From positions 216,870,081-216,934,080 of the forward strand of contig NC_050100.1 of NCBI RefSeq assembly GCF_902167145.1: a stretch of DNA of 64,000 nt, read 5' to 3'. The notes below the pieces were generated by a model, which searched no databases, was not told the origin of the DNA, and saw only the letters and a list, made by a program, of their open reading frames with translations. A program made the translations under genes and the position numbers. Below, piece after piece: positions 47,369 through 59,525 of the stretch. Origin of the DNA: Zea mays (Eukaryota > Streptophyta > Magnoliopsida > Poales > Poaceae). How positions within the stretch are numbered: position 1 is the first letter of the stretch; each line of letters starts with the position of its first letter.

Positions 47369-49725
47369 ACACTACCCTCGCATTTCTAAACATACACCTT
47401 TACTTTCCGTCCCATTAGGCAAACCACCAACTTTTGATGGTGAAGATTACGCTAGGTGGAGTGATTTAATGCGATTTCATCTAACCTCGCTCCACAAAAG
47501 TATATGGGATGTTGTTGAGTTTGGTGCATAGGTACCATCCGTAGGGGATGAGGATTATGATGAGGACGAGGTGGCCCAAATCGAGCACTTCAACTCTCAA
47601 GCTACAACCATACTCCTCGCCTCTCTAAGTAGAGAGGAATATAACAAGGTGCAAGGGTTGAAGAATGCGAAGGAGATTTGGGATCTACTCAAGACCGCGC
47701 ACGAGGGTGATGAACTCACCAAGATCACCAAGCGGGAAACGATCGAGGGGGAGCTCGGTCGCTTCCGTCTTCGCCAAGGGGAGGAGCCACAAGATATGTA
47801 CAACCGGCTCAAAACCTTGGTAAACCAAGTGCGCAACCTCGGGAGCAAGAAATGGGATGACCACGAGGTAGTTAAGGTTATTCTTAGATCACTCATCTTC
47901 CTTAACCCCACTCAAGTTCAATTAATTCGTGGTAATCCTAGATACACACTAATGACCCCCGAGGAAGTTATCGGGAATTTTGTGAGCTTTGAATGTATGA
48001 TCAAGGGCTCAAAGAAGATCAACAAGCTTGATGATCCCTCCACATCCGAAGCACAACCAGTGGCTTTCAAGGCGACGGAGGAAAAGAAGGAGGAGTCTAC
48101 ACCAAGTAGACAACCAATCGACGCTTCAAAGCTCGACAACGAGGAGATGGCCTTGATCATCAAAAGCTTTCGCCAAATCCTCAAGCAACGGAAGGGGAAG
48201 GATTACAAATCCCGTTCCAAGAAGGTTTGCTACAAGTGTGGTAAGCCCTGTCATTTTATTGCTAAATGTCCATTATCAAGTGACAGTGACAGGGATAACG
48301 ACAAGAAGGGCAAGAGGAGAGAAAAGAAGAGGTACCACAAGAAGAGGGGCGGCGATGCCCACGTGTGCCGCGAGTGGGACTCCGACGAGAGCTCCACCGA
48401 CTCCTCCGACGACGAGGATGCCGCCAACATCGTCGTCACCAAGGGACTCCTCTTCCCCAACGTCGGCCACAAGTGCCTCATGGCAAAGGATGACAAAAGG
48501 AAGAAGGTTAAATCTAAATCCTCCACTAGATATGAGTCCTCTAGTGATGACAATGCTAGTGATGAGGAAGATAATTTGCGTATCCTTTTTGCCAACCTTA
48601 ACATGAAACAAAAAGAAAAACTAAATGAGCTAATTAGTGCCATCCATGAAAAGGATGATCTCTTGGACTCCCAAGAGGACTTCCTAATCAAGGAAAATAA
48701 AAAGCATGTTAAGGTTAAGAATGCTTATGCTCTAGAGGTAGAAAAATGTGAGAAATTAACTAGTGAGCTAAGCACATGCCATGACACTATTGCCAACCTT
48801 AGAAATGAAAATGCTAATTTATTATCTAAGGTTGATTCTCATGCTTGTAATGGTTCGATTTCAAATTCTAGAGATGATAATGATGATTTACTTGCTAGGA
48901 TTGAAGAATTGAACATTTCTCTTGCTAGCCTTAGAAATGAAAATGAAAAATTGCTTGCTAAGGCTAAAGATTTTGATGTTTGCAATGTTACTATTTCTAA
49001 CCTTAGAAGTGAAAACGATATATTACATGCTAAGGTTGTAGAATTAAAATCTTGCAAACCCTCTACATCTACCGTTGAGTTCTATTTGTACTAGATGTAG
49101 AGATATTGATGTTAATGCTATTCATGATCATATGACTTTAATTAAACAACAAAATGATCATATAGCAAAACTAGATGCTAAAATTGCCGAGCATAACTTA
49201 GAGAACGAAAAATTTAAATTTGCTAGAAGTATGCTTTATAATGGGAGACGCCCTGGCATCAAGGATGGCATAGGCTTCCAAAGGGGAGACAATGTCAAAC
49301 TTAATGCCCCTCCTAAAAGATTGTCTAATTTTGTAAAGGGCAAGGCTCCCATGCCTCAGGATAACGAGGGTTACATTTTGTACCCTGCCGGTCATCCCGA
49401 GAGCAAAATTAGGAGGATTTACTCTAGGAAGTCTCACTATGGCCCTAACCATGCTTTCATGTATAAGGGTGAGACATCTAGCTCTAGGCAACCAACCCAT
49501 GTTAAGTTGCCTAAAAGGAAAACTCCTAGTGCATCAAATGAGCATGATATTTCCTTTAAAACTTTTGATGCATCATATGTTTTGACTAACAAATCCGGCA
49601 AGGTCGTTGCCAAGTATGTTGGGGGCAAACACAAGAGCTCCAAAACTTGTGTTTGGGTCCCCAAAGTTCTTGTTTCTAATGCCAAAGGACCCAAAACCGT
49701 TTGGGTACCTAAAATCAAGAACTAA
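47369..49725 (+). pseudogene. gag: Sirevirus copy A gag, truncated and broken
   Basis: Begins in the capsid-like region. A TAG at 47529-47531 replaces the CAG of copy B (a C to T change at a CHG site). At about 49077 a 5-bp deletion relative to copy C (CACAC) shifts the frame, ending the main frame at 49094. The rest continues in another frame to 49725. The zinc knuckle has CYKCGKPCHFIAKC, with Cys in place of a conserved Gly. Confidence 0.88.
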
Positions 49726-49738
49726 ACTTGTTTTGTAG

Positions 49739-52700
49739 GTTTATGCATCCGGGGGCTCAAGTTGGATCATCGATAGCGGGTGCACAAACCACATGACTGG
49801 GGAGAAAAAGATGTTCTCCTCCTACGAGAAAAACCAAGATCCCCAACGAGCGATCACATTCGGGGATGAAAATCAAGGTTTGGTCAAAGGATTGGGTAAA
49901 ATTGCTATATCACCTGACCATTCTATTTCCAATGTTTTTTTGTAGATTCATTAGATTACAATTTGCTTTCTGTATCTCAATTATGCAAAATGGGCTACAA
50001 CTGTCTCTTTACTGATGTAGGTGTCACTGTCTTTAGAAGAAGTGATGATTCAGTAGCATTTAAGGGTGTGCTAGAGGGTCAGCTATACTTGGTAGATTTT
50101 GATAGAGCTGAACTCGACACATGCTTAATTGCTAAGACTAACATGGGTTGGCTCTGGCACCGCCGACTAGCCCATGTTGGGATGAAGAATCTTCATAAGC
50201 TTCTAAAGGGAGAACACATTTTAGGACTAACAAATGTTCATTTTGAGAAAGACAGGATTTGTAGCGCATGCCAAGCAGGAAAGCAAGTTGGTGCCAATCA
50301 TCCACACAAGAACATCATGACGACCGACAGGCCGCTTGAGCTAATCCACATGGATCTATTCGGCCCGATTGCTTACATAAGCATCGGCGGGAGTAAGTAT
50401 TGTCTTGTAATAGTGGATGATTATTCTCGCTTCACTTGGGTGTTCTTTTGGCAGGAAAAATCTCAAACCCAAGAAACCTTAAAGGGATTCTTGAGACGGG
50501 CTCAAAATGAGTTCGGCTTAAGGATCAAGAAAATCAGAAGCGACAACGGGACGAAGTTCAAGAACTCTCAAATCGAAGGCTTCCTTGAGGAAGAGGGCAT
50601 CAAGCATGAGTTCTCTTCTCCCTACACGCCACAACAAAATGGTGTAGTGGAGAGGAAGAATCGAACTCTATTGGACATGGCAAGGACCGTGCTTGATGAG
50701 TACAAGACTTCGGATCAGTTTTGGGCCGAGGCGGTCAACACCGCCTGTTACGCCATCAACCGGTTATATCTTCACCGAATCCTCAAGAAGACATCGTATG
50801 AACTCCTAACCGGTAAAAAGCCCAATATTTCATATTTTAGAGTCTTTGGTAGAAAATGCTTTATTCTTGTTAAAAGAGGTAGAAAATCTAAATTTGCTCC
50901 TAAGACTGTAGAAGGCTTTTTACTAGGATATGATTCAAACACAAGGGCATATAGAGTCTTTAACAAGTCCTCTGGACAAGTTGAAGTTTCTTGTGACGTT
51001 GTGTTTGATGAGACTAACGACTCTCAAGTAGAGCAAGTTTATCTTGATGAGATAGGTAATGAAGAGGCTCCATGCATCGCGCTAAGGAATATGTCCCTTG
51101 GGGATGTGTGTCCTAAGGAATCCGAAGAGCCTCCAAATGAACAAGATCAACCATCCTCCTCCACGGAAGCATCTCCACCGACTCAAAATGAGGATGAAGC
51201 TCAAGTTGATGAAATAGAAGATCAAGCAAATGAGCCACCTCAAGATGACGGCAATGATCAAGGGGGAGATGCAAATGATCAAGACAAGGAGGATGAAGAA
51301 CAAAGGCCGCCACACCCAAGAGTCCACCAAGCAATTCAACGAGATCACCCCGTCGACACCATCCTCGGCGACATTCATAAGGGGGTAACCACTAGATCTT
51401 GGGTTGCACATTTTTGTGAGCATTACTCTTTTGTTTCCTTTATTGAGCCACACAGGGTAGAGGAAGCACTTCAAGATTCGGATTGGGTGGTGGCGATGCA
51501 AGAGGAGCTCAACAACTTCACTAGGAATGAGGTATGGCATTTGGTTCCACGTCCTAATCAAAATGTTGTAGGAACCAAGTGGGTCTTCCGCAACAAGCAA
51601 GACGAGCATGGTGTGGTGACAAGGAACAAAGCTCAACTTGTGGCTAAGGGATACTCCCAAGTCGAAGGTTTGGATTTCGGTGAAACCTATGCACCCGTAG
51701 CTAGGCTTGAGTCAATTCGTATATTATTGGCCTATGCTACTTACCATGGCTTCAAGCTTTATGAAATGGACGTGAAAAGTGCCTTCCTCAACGGACCAAT
51801 CAAGGAAGAGGTCTATGTTGAGCAACCTCCCGGCTTTGAAGATAGTGAGTACCCTAACCATGTGTATAAACTCTCTAAGGCGCTTTATGGGCTCAAGCAA
51901 GCCCCAAGAGCATGGTATGAATGCCTTAGAGATTTCCTTATTGCAAATGGATTCAAAGTCGGAAAAGCCGATCCTACACTCTTTACCAAAACACTTGAAA
52001 ATGATTTGTTTGTATGCCAAATTTATGTTGATGATATCATATTTGGGTCTACTAACGAATCTACATGTGAAGAGTTTAGTAGGATCATGACACAGAAATT
52101 CGAGATGTCTATGATGGGGGAGTTGAAGTACTTCTTAGGATTTCAAGTGAAGCAACTCCAAGAGGGCACCTTCATCAGCCAAACGAAGTATACTCAAGAC
52201 ATTCTAAACAAGTTTGGGATGAAGGATGCCAAACCCATCAAGACACCCATGGGAACCAATGGGCATCTCGACCTCGACATGGGAGGTAAATCCGTCGATC
52301 AAAAGGTATACCGGTCGATGATAGGCTCATTACTCTATTTATGTGCATCTCGACCAGACATTATGCTTTCCGTATGCATGTGTGCAAGATTCCAAGCCGA
52401 CCCTAAGGAAGCTCACCTTACGGTCGTAAAACGAATCTTGAGATATTTGGCTTACACTCCTAAGTTTGGGCTTTGGTATCCTAAGGGATCCACTTTTGAT
52501 TTGATTGGTTATTCGGATGCCGATTGAGCGGGGTGTAAGATTAATAGAAAGAGCACATCGGGGACTTGCCAGTTCTTGGGGAGATCCTTGGTGTCTTGAG
52601 CTTCAAAGAAGCAAATTTCGGCAGCTCTTTCTACCGCCGAAGCCGAGTATATTGTCGCAGGCCACTGTTGCGCGCAATTACTTTGGATGAGGCAAACCCT

Positions 52701-52980
52701 GCGGGACTACGGTTACAAATTAACCAAAGTTCCATTGCTATGTGATAATGAGAGTGCAATCAAAATGGCGGATAATCCCATCGAGCATAGCCGCACTAAA
52801 CACATAGCCATTCGGTATCATTTTCTTAGGGATCACCAACAAAAGGGAGATATCGAGATTTCATACATCAATACTAAAGATCAATTAGTCGATATCTTTA
52901 CCAAGCCACTAGATGAACAAACTTTTAACAAACTTAGGCATGAGCTAAATATTCTTGATTCTAGGAACTTCTTTTGTTGA
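49739..52980 (+). pseudogene. pol: Sirevirus copy A pol, broken
   Basis: Starts with the protease segment SWIIDSGCTNHMTG. A small deletion near 49937 (fewer bases after the T run than in copy B) shifts the frame before the GAG-pre-integrase region. The frame from 49963 then covers integrase and RT with YVDDIIFGS. Two TGG to TGA changes stop RNase H (52525-52527 and about 52598). The last segment 52687-52980 is open. Confidence 0.88.
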
Positions 52981-53791
52981 TTTGCACACATAGCTCTTTT
53001 ATATACCTTTGATCATGTATCCTTCATATGCTATGACTAATGCGTTTTCAAGTATATTTCAAACCAAGTCATAGGTGTATTGAAAGGAAATTGGAGTCTT
53101 CAGCAAAGACAAAGGTTTCCACTCCGCAACTCATCCTTCGCCGTCACTCCGAGCATCACTCCGTCTTTGGTATAATCTTCACTCCCTTATTTATGACCAA
53201 AGGGGGAAAGAGTAATTCTAAGGGCTCTAATGACTCCGTTTTTGGCGATTCATGCCAAAGGGGGAGAAAGTATTAGCCCAAAGCAAAAGGACCGCACCAC
53301 CACCTATTTTTTTTTTAAAAAAGTTTCTCAATTGGTATGGTTCTCAATTGATAAATTTCAAATTGGTATCTTATTGTGTTCAAAAGGGGGAGAAAAGTAG
53401 TGTTTCAAAATTGATTTATCAAAACCCTCTTGAACACTAAGAGGAGGATTTCATTTAGGGGGAGTTTTGTTTAGTCAAGGGAAAAGCATTTGAAACAGGG
53501 GGAGAATTTCAAATCTTGAAAATGCTTCTCGAAATCTTATTCATTTACCTTTGACTATTTGCAAAAGGACTTTGAAAAGGATTTACAAAAGAATTTGCAA
53601 AAACAAAACAAGTGGTGCAAGCGTGGTCCAAAATGTTAAAAATAAAGAAACAACCCATGCATACTTTATAGGTATTTATATTGACTCAATTCCAAGCAAC
53701 CTTTACACTGACATTATGCAAACTAGTTCAATTATGCACTTCTATACTTGCTTTGGTTTGTGTTGGCATCAATCACCAAAAAGGGGGAGAT
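52981..53791 (+). other. Sirevirus copy A tail with multiple polypurine tracts
   Basis: AGGGGGA-type motifs occur near 53202, 53258, 53385, 53457, 53496 and 53781. The last abuts the LTR. No ORF; the layout mirrors 40492-41324. Confidence 0.75.
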
Positions 53792-55025
53792 TGAAAGGGA
53801 ATTAGGATTACACCTAGTTCCTAATTAATTTTGGTGGTTGAATTGCCCAACACAAATAATTAGACTAACTAGTTTGCTCTAGATTATATGTTCTACAGGT
53901 GTCAAAGGTTCATCTACAACTATACTAAATCGACTGTCTGGAATACCGTAGATTATTTCGGACAGGAGAAGCTTTTTGGAAAAACAGGCCAAGCGCGGAC
54001 CGTCCGGGCCCTTGCGGCGGACCGTCCGCAACACCAGGATGACACTCGGACAGAACCAATGCAAAAATCCAAGTATGCACTACGGACCGTTCGAAGGAAA
54101 AGCAAGGACCGTCCGAGACCGTGCGCGGACCGTCCAGGCTCAAGCGCGGACCGTCCGGTAGGTAAGAAACCGAAAAACCCGAAGGTAACGGGTTCGGAAA
54201 AATGAATTATAGCGGCCTCGCGGACCGTCCGGGGTGCACGACCGGACCGTCTACGACTGGCTTTATCTGACATCTGACGACGCATTAAATGCAATATAGC
54301 CGTTGATATAGCCGTTACTGCTGACCGTTGCGTTTTCAGCCGTTGATCTACAGGCGCGGACCGTCCGTACCAGGCGGGCGGACCGTCCGCGGTCGGCAGA
54401 ATAGAGCAACGGCTAGGAAGTGGTTGGTGGCTATAAATACAACCCCAACCACCTCCATTCACTTCACCCAAGCATTCCAACCATCAACATTCAATACAAG
54501 AGCTAGCAATCCATTCCAAGACACATTCAAAGCCTCCATCTCTCCAAGTTTCACAATTGAGAAAAGAGATCATTAGTGATTAGTGACTTGAGAGAGAAAG
54601 TGGTCAGTGTGTTATTTGTCGCTCTTGTCGCTTGGCTTTGGCAATCGTGCTTTCTTTCAATCTTTCTTGCGATCAACTCAATTGTAACCAAGGCAAGAGA
54701 CACCAATTGTGTGGTGGTCCTTGCTGGGAAGTTTGTTCCCGTTTGATTGAGAAGAAGAAGCTCACTCGGTCCGAGGGACCGTTTGAGAGAGGGAAGGGGT
54801 TAAAAAGACCCGGCCTTTGTGGCCTCCTCAACGGGGAGTAGGTTTGCGAGAACCGAACCTCGGTAAAACAAATCCTTGTGTCTCACTTCCATATTCGCTT
54901 GCGATTTGTTTTGCACCCTCTCTCGCGGACTCAATTATATTTCTAACGCTAACCCGGCTTGTAGTTGTGATTAATTTTGTGAATTTCAGTTTCGCCCTAT
55001 TCACCCCCCTCTAGGCGACTTTCAA
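53792..55025 (+). repeat. LTR shared by Sirevirus copies A and B
   Basis: 1234 bp, beginning TGAAAGGGAATTAGGATT and ending GGCGACTTTCA. A polypurine tract lies directly before it and a Met-tRNA-like primer site (TTGGTATCGGATCCCGG, 55027-55043) directly after. It therefore serves as the 3' LTR of A and the 5' LTR of B. U3 carries GCGGACCGTCCG-type palindromes (about 53994-54390) and a CTATAAATAC box near 54432. Confidence 0.92.
53994..54390. repeat. LTR palindrome array (GCGGACCGTCCGGG type)
   Basis: About nine copies of CGGACCGTCC are spread over 0.4 kb upstream of the TATA-like box. They replace the CACCGGAC-GTCCGGTG palindromes of the copy C LTR at the same relative place. Confidence 0.85.
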
Positions 55026-55069
55026 TTGGTATCGGATCCCGGTGCTTCATTAGAGCCTAACCGCTCGAA

Positions 55070-57761
55070 GTGATGTCGGGAGATCACGCCAAGAAGGAGA
55101 TGGAGACCGGCGAAAAGCCCACTACAAGCCAAGGGAGCACTTCATCGGAAGCGTCCCGCACCAAGAGGAAGGAGAAGAAGAAGGACTCCTCCAAAGGGAA
55201 GGAGAAGAGATCTTCTTCACACCACAAAGAGAAGAAGGAGAAATCCTCTTCCCACAAGCCGCATCGGAGTGGGGACAAGAAAAAAAAGATGAGGAAGGTG
55301 GTCTACTACGAGACCGATTCTTCATCGGCATCCACCTCCGGCTCCGACGCGGTGTCCGTCACTTCTAAGCGCCAAGAGCGTAAGAAGTATAGTAAGATTC
55401 CCCTATGCTACCCTCGCATTTCTAAACATACACCTTTACTTTCCGTCCCATTAGGCAAACCACCAACTTTTGATGGTGAAGATTACGCTAGGTGGAGTGA
55501 TTTAATGCGATTTCATCTAACCTCGCTCCACAAAATTATATGGGATGTTGTTGAGTTTGGTGCACAGGTACCATCCGTAGGGGATGAAAACTATGATGAG
55601 GATGAAGTAGCCCAAATCGAGCACTTCAACTCACAAGCCACAACCATACTCCTCGCCTCTCTAAGTAGAGAGGAATATAACAAGGTGCAAGGGTTGAAGA
55701 ATGCGAAGGAGATTTGGGATCTACTCAAGACCGCGCACGAGGGTGATGAACTCACCAAGATCACCAAGCGGGAAACGATCGAGGGGGAGCTCGGTCGCTT
55801 CCGTCTTCGCCAAGGGGAGGAGCCACAAGATATGTACAACCAGCTCAAAACCTTGGTAAACCAAGTGCGCAACCTCGGGAGCAAGAAATGGGATGACCAA
55901 GAGGTAGTTAAGGTTATTCTTAGATCACTCATCTTCCTTAACCCCACTCAAGTTCAATTAATTCGTGGTAATCCTAGATACACACTAATGACCCCCGAGG
56001 AACTTATCGGGAATTTTGTGAGCTTTGAATGTATGATCAAGGGCTCAAAGAAGATCAACGAGCTTGATGATCCCTCCACATCCGAAGCACAACCAGTGGC
56101 TTTCAAGGCGACGGAGGAAAAGAAGGAGGAGTCTACACCAAGTAGACAACCAATCGACGCTTCAAAGCTCGACAACGAGGAGATGGCCTTGATCATCAAA
56201 AGCTTTCGCCAAATCCTCAAGCAACGGAAGGGGAAGGATTACAAATCCCGTTCCAAGAAGGTTTGCTACAAGTGTGGTAAGCCCGGTCATTTTATTGCTA
56301 AATGTCCATTATCAAGTGACAGTGACAGGGATAACGACAAGAAGGGCAAGAGGAGAGAAAAGAAGAGGTACCACAAGAAGAGGGGCGGCGATGCCCACGT
56401 GTGCCGCGAGTGGGACTCCGACGAGAGCTCCACCGACTCCTCCGACGACGAGGACGCCGCCAACATCGCCGTCACCAAGGGACTCCTCTTCCCCAACGTC
56501 GGCCACAAGTGCCTCATGGCAAAGGACGACAAAAGGAAGAAGGTTAAATCTAAATCCTCCACTAGATATGAGTCCTCTAGTGATGACAATGCTAGTGATG
56601 AGGAAGATAATTTGCATATCCTTTTTGCCAACCTTAACATGGAACAAAAAGAAAAACTAAATGAGCTAATTAGTGCCATCCATGAAAAGGATGATCTCTT
56701 GGACTCCCAAGAGGACTTCCTAATCAAGGAAAATAAAAAGCATGTTAAGGTTAAGAATGCTTATGCTCTAGAGGTAGAAAAATGTGAGAAATTAACTAGT
56801 GAGCTAAGCACATGCCATGACACTATTGCCAACCTTAGAAATGAAAATGCTAATTTATTATCTAAGGTTGATTCTCATGCTTGTAATGGTTCAATTTCAA
56901 ATTCTAGAGATGATAATGATGATTTACTTGCTAGGATTGAAGAATTGAACATTTCTCTTGCTAGCCTTAGAAATGAAAATGAAAAATTGCTTGCTAAGGC
57001 TAAAGATTTTGATGTTTGCAATGTTACTATTTCTAACCTTAGAAGTGAAAACGATATATTACATGCTAAGGTTGTAGAATTAAAATCTTGCAAACCCTCT
57101 ACATCTATCGTTGAGTTCTATTTGTACTAGATGTAGAGATATTGATGTTAATGCTATTCATGATCATATGACTTTAATTAAACAACAAAATGATCATATA
57201 GCAAAACTAGATGCTAAAATTGCCGAGCATAACTTAGAGAACGAAAAATTTAAATTTGCTAGAAGTATGCTTTATAATGGGAGACGCCCTGGCATCAAGG
57301 ATGGCATAGGCTTCCAAAGGGGAGACAATGTCAAACTTAATGCCCCTCCTAAAAGATTGTCTAGTTTTGTAAAGGGCAAGGCTCCCATGCCTCAGGATAA
57401 CGAGGGTTACATTTTGTACCCTGCCGGTCATCCCGAGAGCAAAATTAGGAGGATTCACTCTAGGAAGTCTCACTCTGGCCCTAACCATGCTTTCATGTAT
57501 AAGGGTGAGACATCTAGCTCTAGGCAACCAACCCATGTTAAGTTGCCTAAAAGGAAAACTCCTAGTGCATCAAATGAGCATGATATTTCCTTTAAAACTT
57601 TTGATGAATCATATGTTTTGACTAACAAATCCGGCAAGGTCGTTGCCAAGTATGTTGGGGGCAAACACAAGAGCTCCAAAACTTGTGTTTGGGTCCCCAA
57701 AGTTCTTGTTTCTAATGCCAAAGGACCCAAAACCGTTTGGGTACCTAAAATCAAGAACTAA
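55070..57761 (+). pseudogene. gag: Sirevirus copy B gag, frameshifted
   Basis: ATG at 55070, 44 bp after the LTR. The first frame (686 residues) covers the charged N-terminus, capsid-like region, CCHC knuckle CYKCGKPGHFIAKC and most of the coiled coil. It stops at 57130 after a 5-bp deletion relative to copy C near 57113, the same lesion as in copy A. The last 216 codons are open in another frame to 57761. Confidence 0.88.
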
Positions 57762-57774
57762 ACTTGTTTTGTAG

Positions 57775-59354
57775 GTTTATGCATCCGGGGGCTCAAGTTG
57801 GATCATCGATAGCGGGTGCACAAACCACATGACTGGGGAGAAAAAGATGTTCTCCTCCTACGAGAAAAACCAAGGTCCCCAACGAGCGATCACATTCGGG
57901 GATGGAAATCAAGGTTTGGTCAAAGGATTGGGTAAAATTGCTATATCACCTGACCATTCTATTTCCAATGTTTTTCTTGTAGATTCATTAGATTACAATT
58001 TGCTTTATGTATCTCAATTATGCAAAATGGGCTACAACTGTCTCTTTACTGATGTAGGTGTCACTGTCTTTAGAAGAAGTGATGATTCAATAGCATTTAA
58101 GGGTGTGCTAGAGGGTCAGCTATACTTGGTAGATTTTGATAGAGCTGAACTCGACACATGCTTAATTACTAAGACTAACATGGGTTGGCTCTGGCACCGC
58201 CGACTAGCCCATGTTGGGATGAAGAATCTTCATAAGCTTCTAAAGGGAGAACACATTTTAGGACTAACAAATGTTCATTTTGAGAAAGACAGGATTTGTA
58301 GCGCATGCCAAGCAGGAAAGCAAGTTGGTGCCAATCATCCACACAAGAACATCATGACGACCGACAGGCCGCTTGAGCTACTCCACATGGATCTATTCGG
58401 CCCGATTGCTTACATAAGCATCGACGGGAGTAAGTATTGTCTTGTAATAGTGGATGATTATTCTCGCTTCACTTGGGTGTTCTTTTGGCAGGAAAAATCT
58501 CAAACCCAAGAAACCTTAAAGGGATTCTTGAGACGGGCTCAAAATGAGTTCGGCTTAAGGATCAAGAAAATCAGAAGCGACAACGGGACGGAGTTCAAGA
58601 ACTCTCAAATCGAAGGCTTCCTTGAGGAAGAGGGCATCAAGCATGAGTTCTCTTCTCCCTACACGCCACAACAAAATGGTGTAGTGGAGAGGAAGAATCG
58701 AACTCTATTGGACATGGCAAGGACCATGCTTGATGAGTACAAGACTTCGGATCAGTTTTGGGCCGAGGCGGTCAACACCGCCTGTTACGCCATCAACCGG
58801 TTATATCTTCACTGAATCCTCAAGAAGACATCGTATGAACTCCTAACCGGTAAAAAGCCCAATATTTCATATTTTAGAGTCTTTGGTAGCAAATGCTTTA
58901 TTCTTGTTAAAAGAGGTAGAAAATCTAAATTTGCTCCTAAGACTGTAGAAGGCTTTTTACTAGGATATGATTCAAACACAAGGGCATATAAAGTCTTTAA
59001 CAAGTCCTCTGGACAAGTTGAAGTTTCTTGTGACGTTGTGTTTGATGAGACTAACGGCTCTCAAGTAGAGCAAGTTGATCTTGATGAGATAGGTAATGAA
59101 GAGGCTCCATGCATCGCGCTAAGGAACATGTCCCTTGGGGATGTGTGTCCTAAGGAATCCGAAGAGCCTCCAAATGAACAAGATCAACCATCCTCCTCCA
59201 CGCAAGCATCTCCACCGACTCAAAATGAGGATGAAGCTCAAGTTGATGAAATAGAAGATCAAGCAAATGAGCCACCTCAAGATGACGGCAATGATCAAGG
59301 GGGAGATGCAAATGATCAAGACAAGGAGGATGAAGAACAAAGGCCGCCACACCC
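57775..59354 (+). pseudogene. pol: Sirevirus copy B pol, N-terminal part with a nonsense codon
   Basis: Protease (SWIIDSGCTNHMTG), pre-integrase region and integrase core, with HMDLFGPI and [15 protein letters not shown] at 58813-58815 replaces the CGA of copy A, a CpG transition. The frame then continues through the acidic linker until the duplicated segment begins. RT and RNase H are absent. Confidence 0.87.
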
Positions 59355-59525
59355 AAGAATCTTCATAAGCTTCTAAAGGGAGAACACATTTTAGGACTAA
59401 CAAATGTTCATTTTGAGAAAGACAGGATTTGTAGCGCATGCCAAGCAGGAAAACAAGTTGGTGCCAATCATCCACACAAGAACATCATGACGACCGACAG
59501 GCCGCTTGAGCTACTCCACATGGAT
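59355..59525 (+). repeat. duplicated 170-bp segment of the pre-integrase region
   Basis: Nearly identical to 58221-58391; one difference was seen (A for G near 59453). It is joined to the acidic linker at the shared tetranucleotide AAGA, which looks like microhomology-based template switching or end joining. Confidence 0.87.

Larger units (their letters stand above)
47369..53791 (+). mobile_element. Sirevirus copy A internal region, 5' truncated
   Basis: Lacks a 5' LTR, primer site and the first about 100 gag codons. Its 3' side ends in a polypurine tract directly before the LTR at 53792. Gag and pol carry several lesions. Copies A and B share a 5-bp gag deletion that copy C lacks, so they are closest relatives. 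Confidence 0.88.
55026..59525 (+). mobile_element. Sirevirus copy B internal region, rearranged and 3' truncated
   Basis: Carries primer site, gag and the first part of pol. At 59355-59358 pol jumps back to the earlier pre-integrase region (a copy of 58223-58391), which continues to 59525. There a Tekay-like LTR inserts; the last five bases TGGAT should be its target duplication. Confidence 0.87.
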
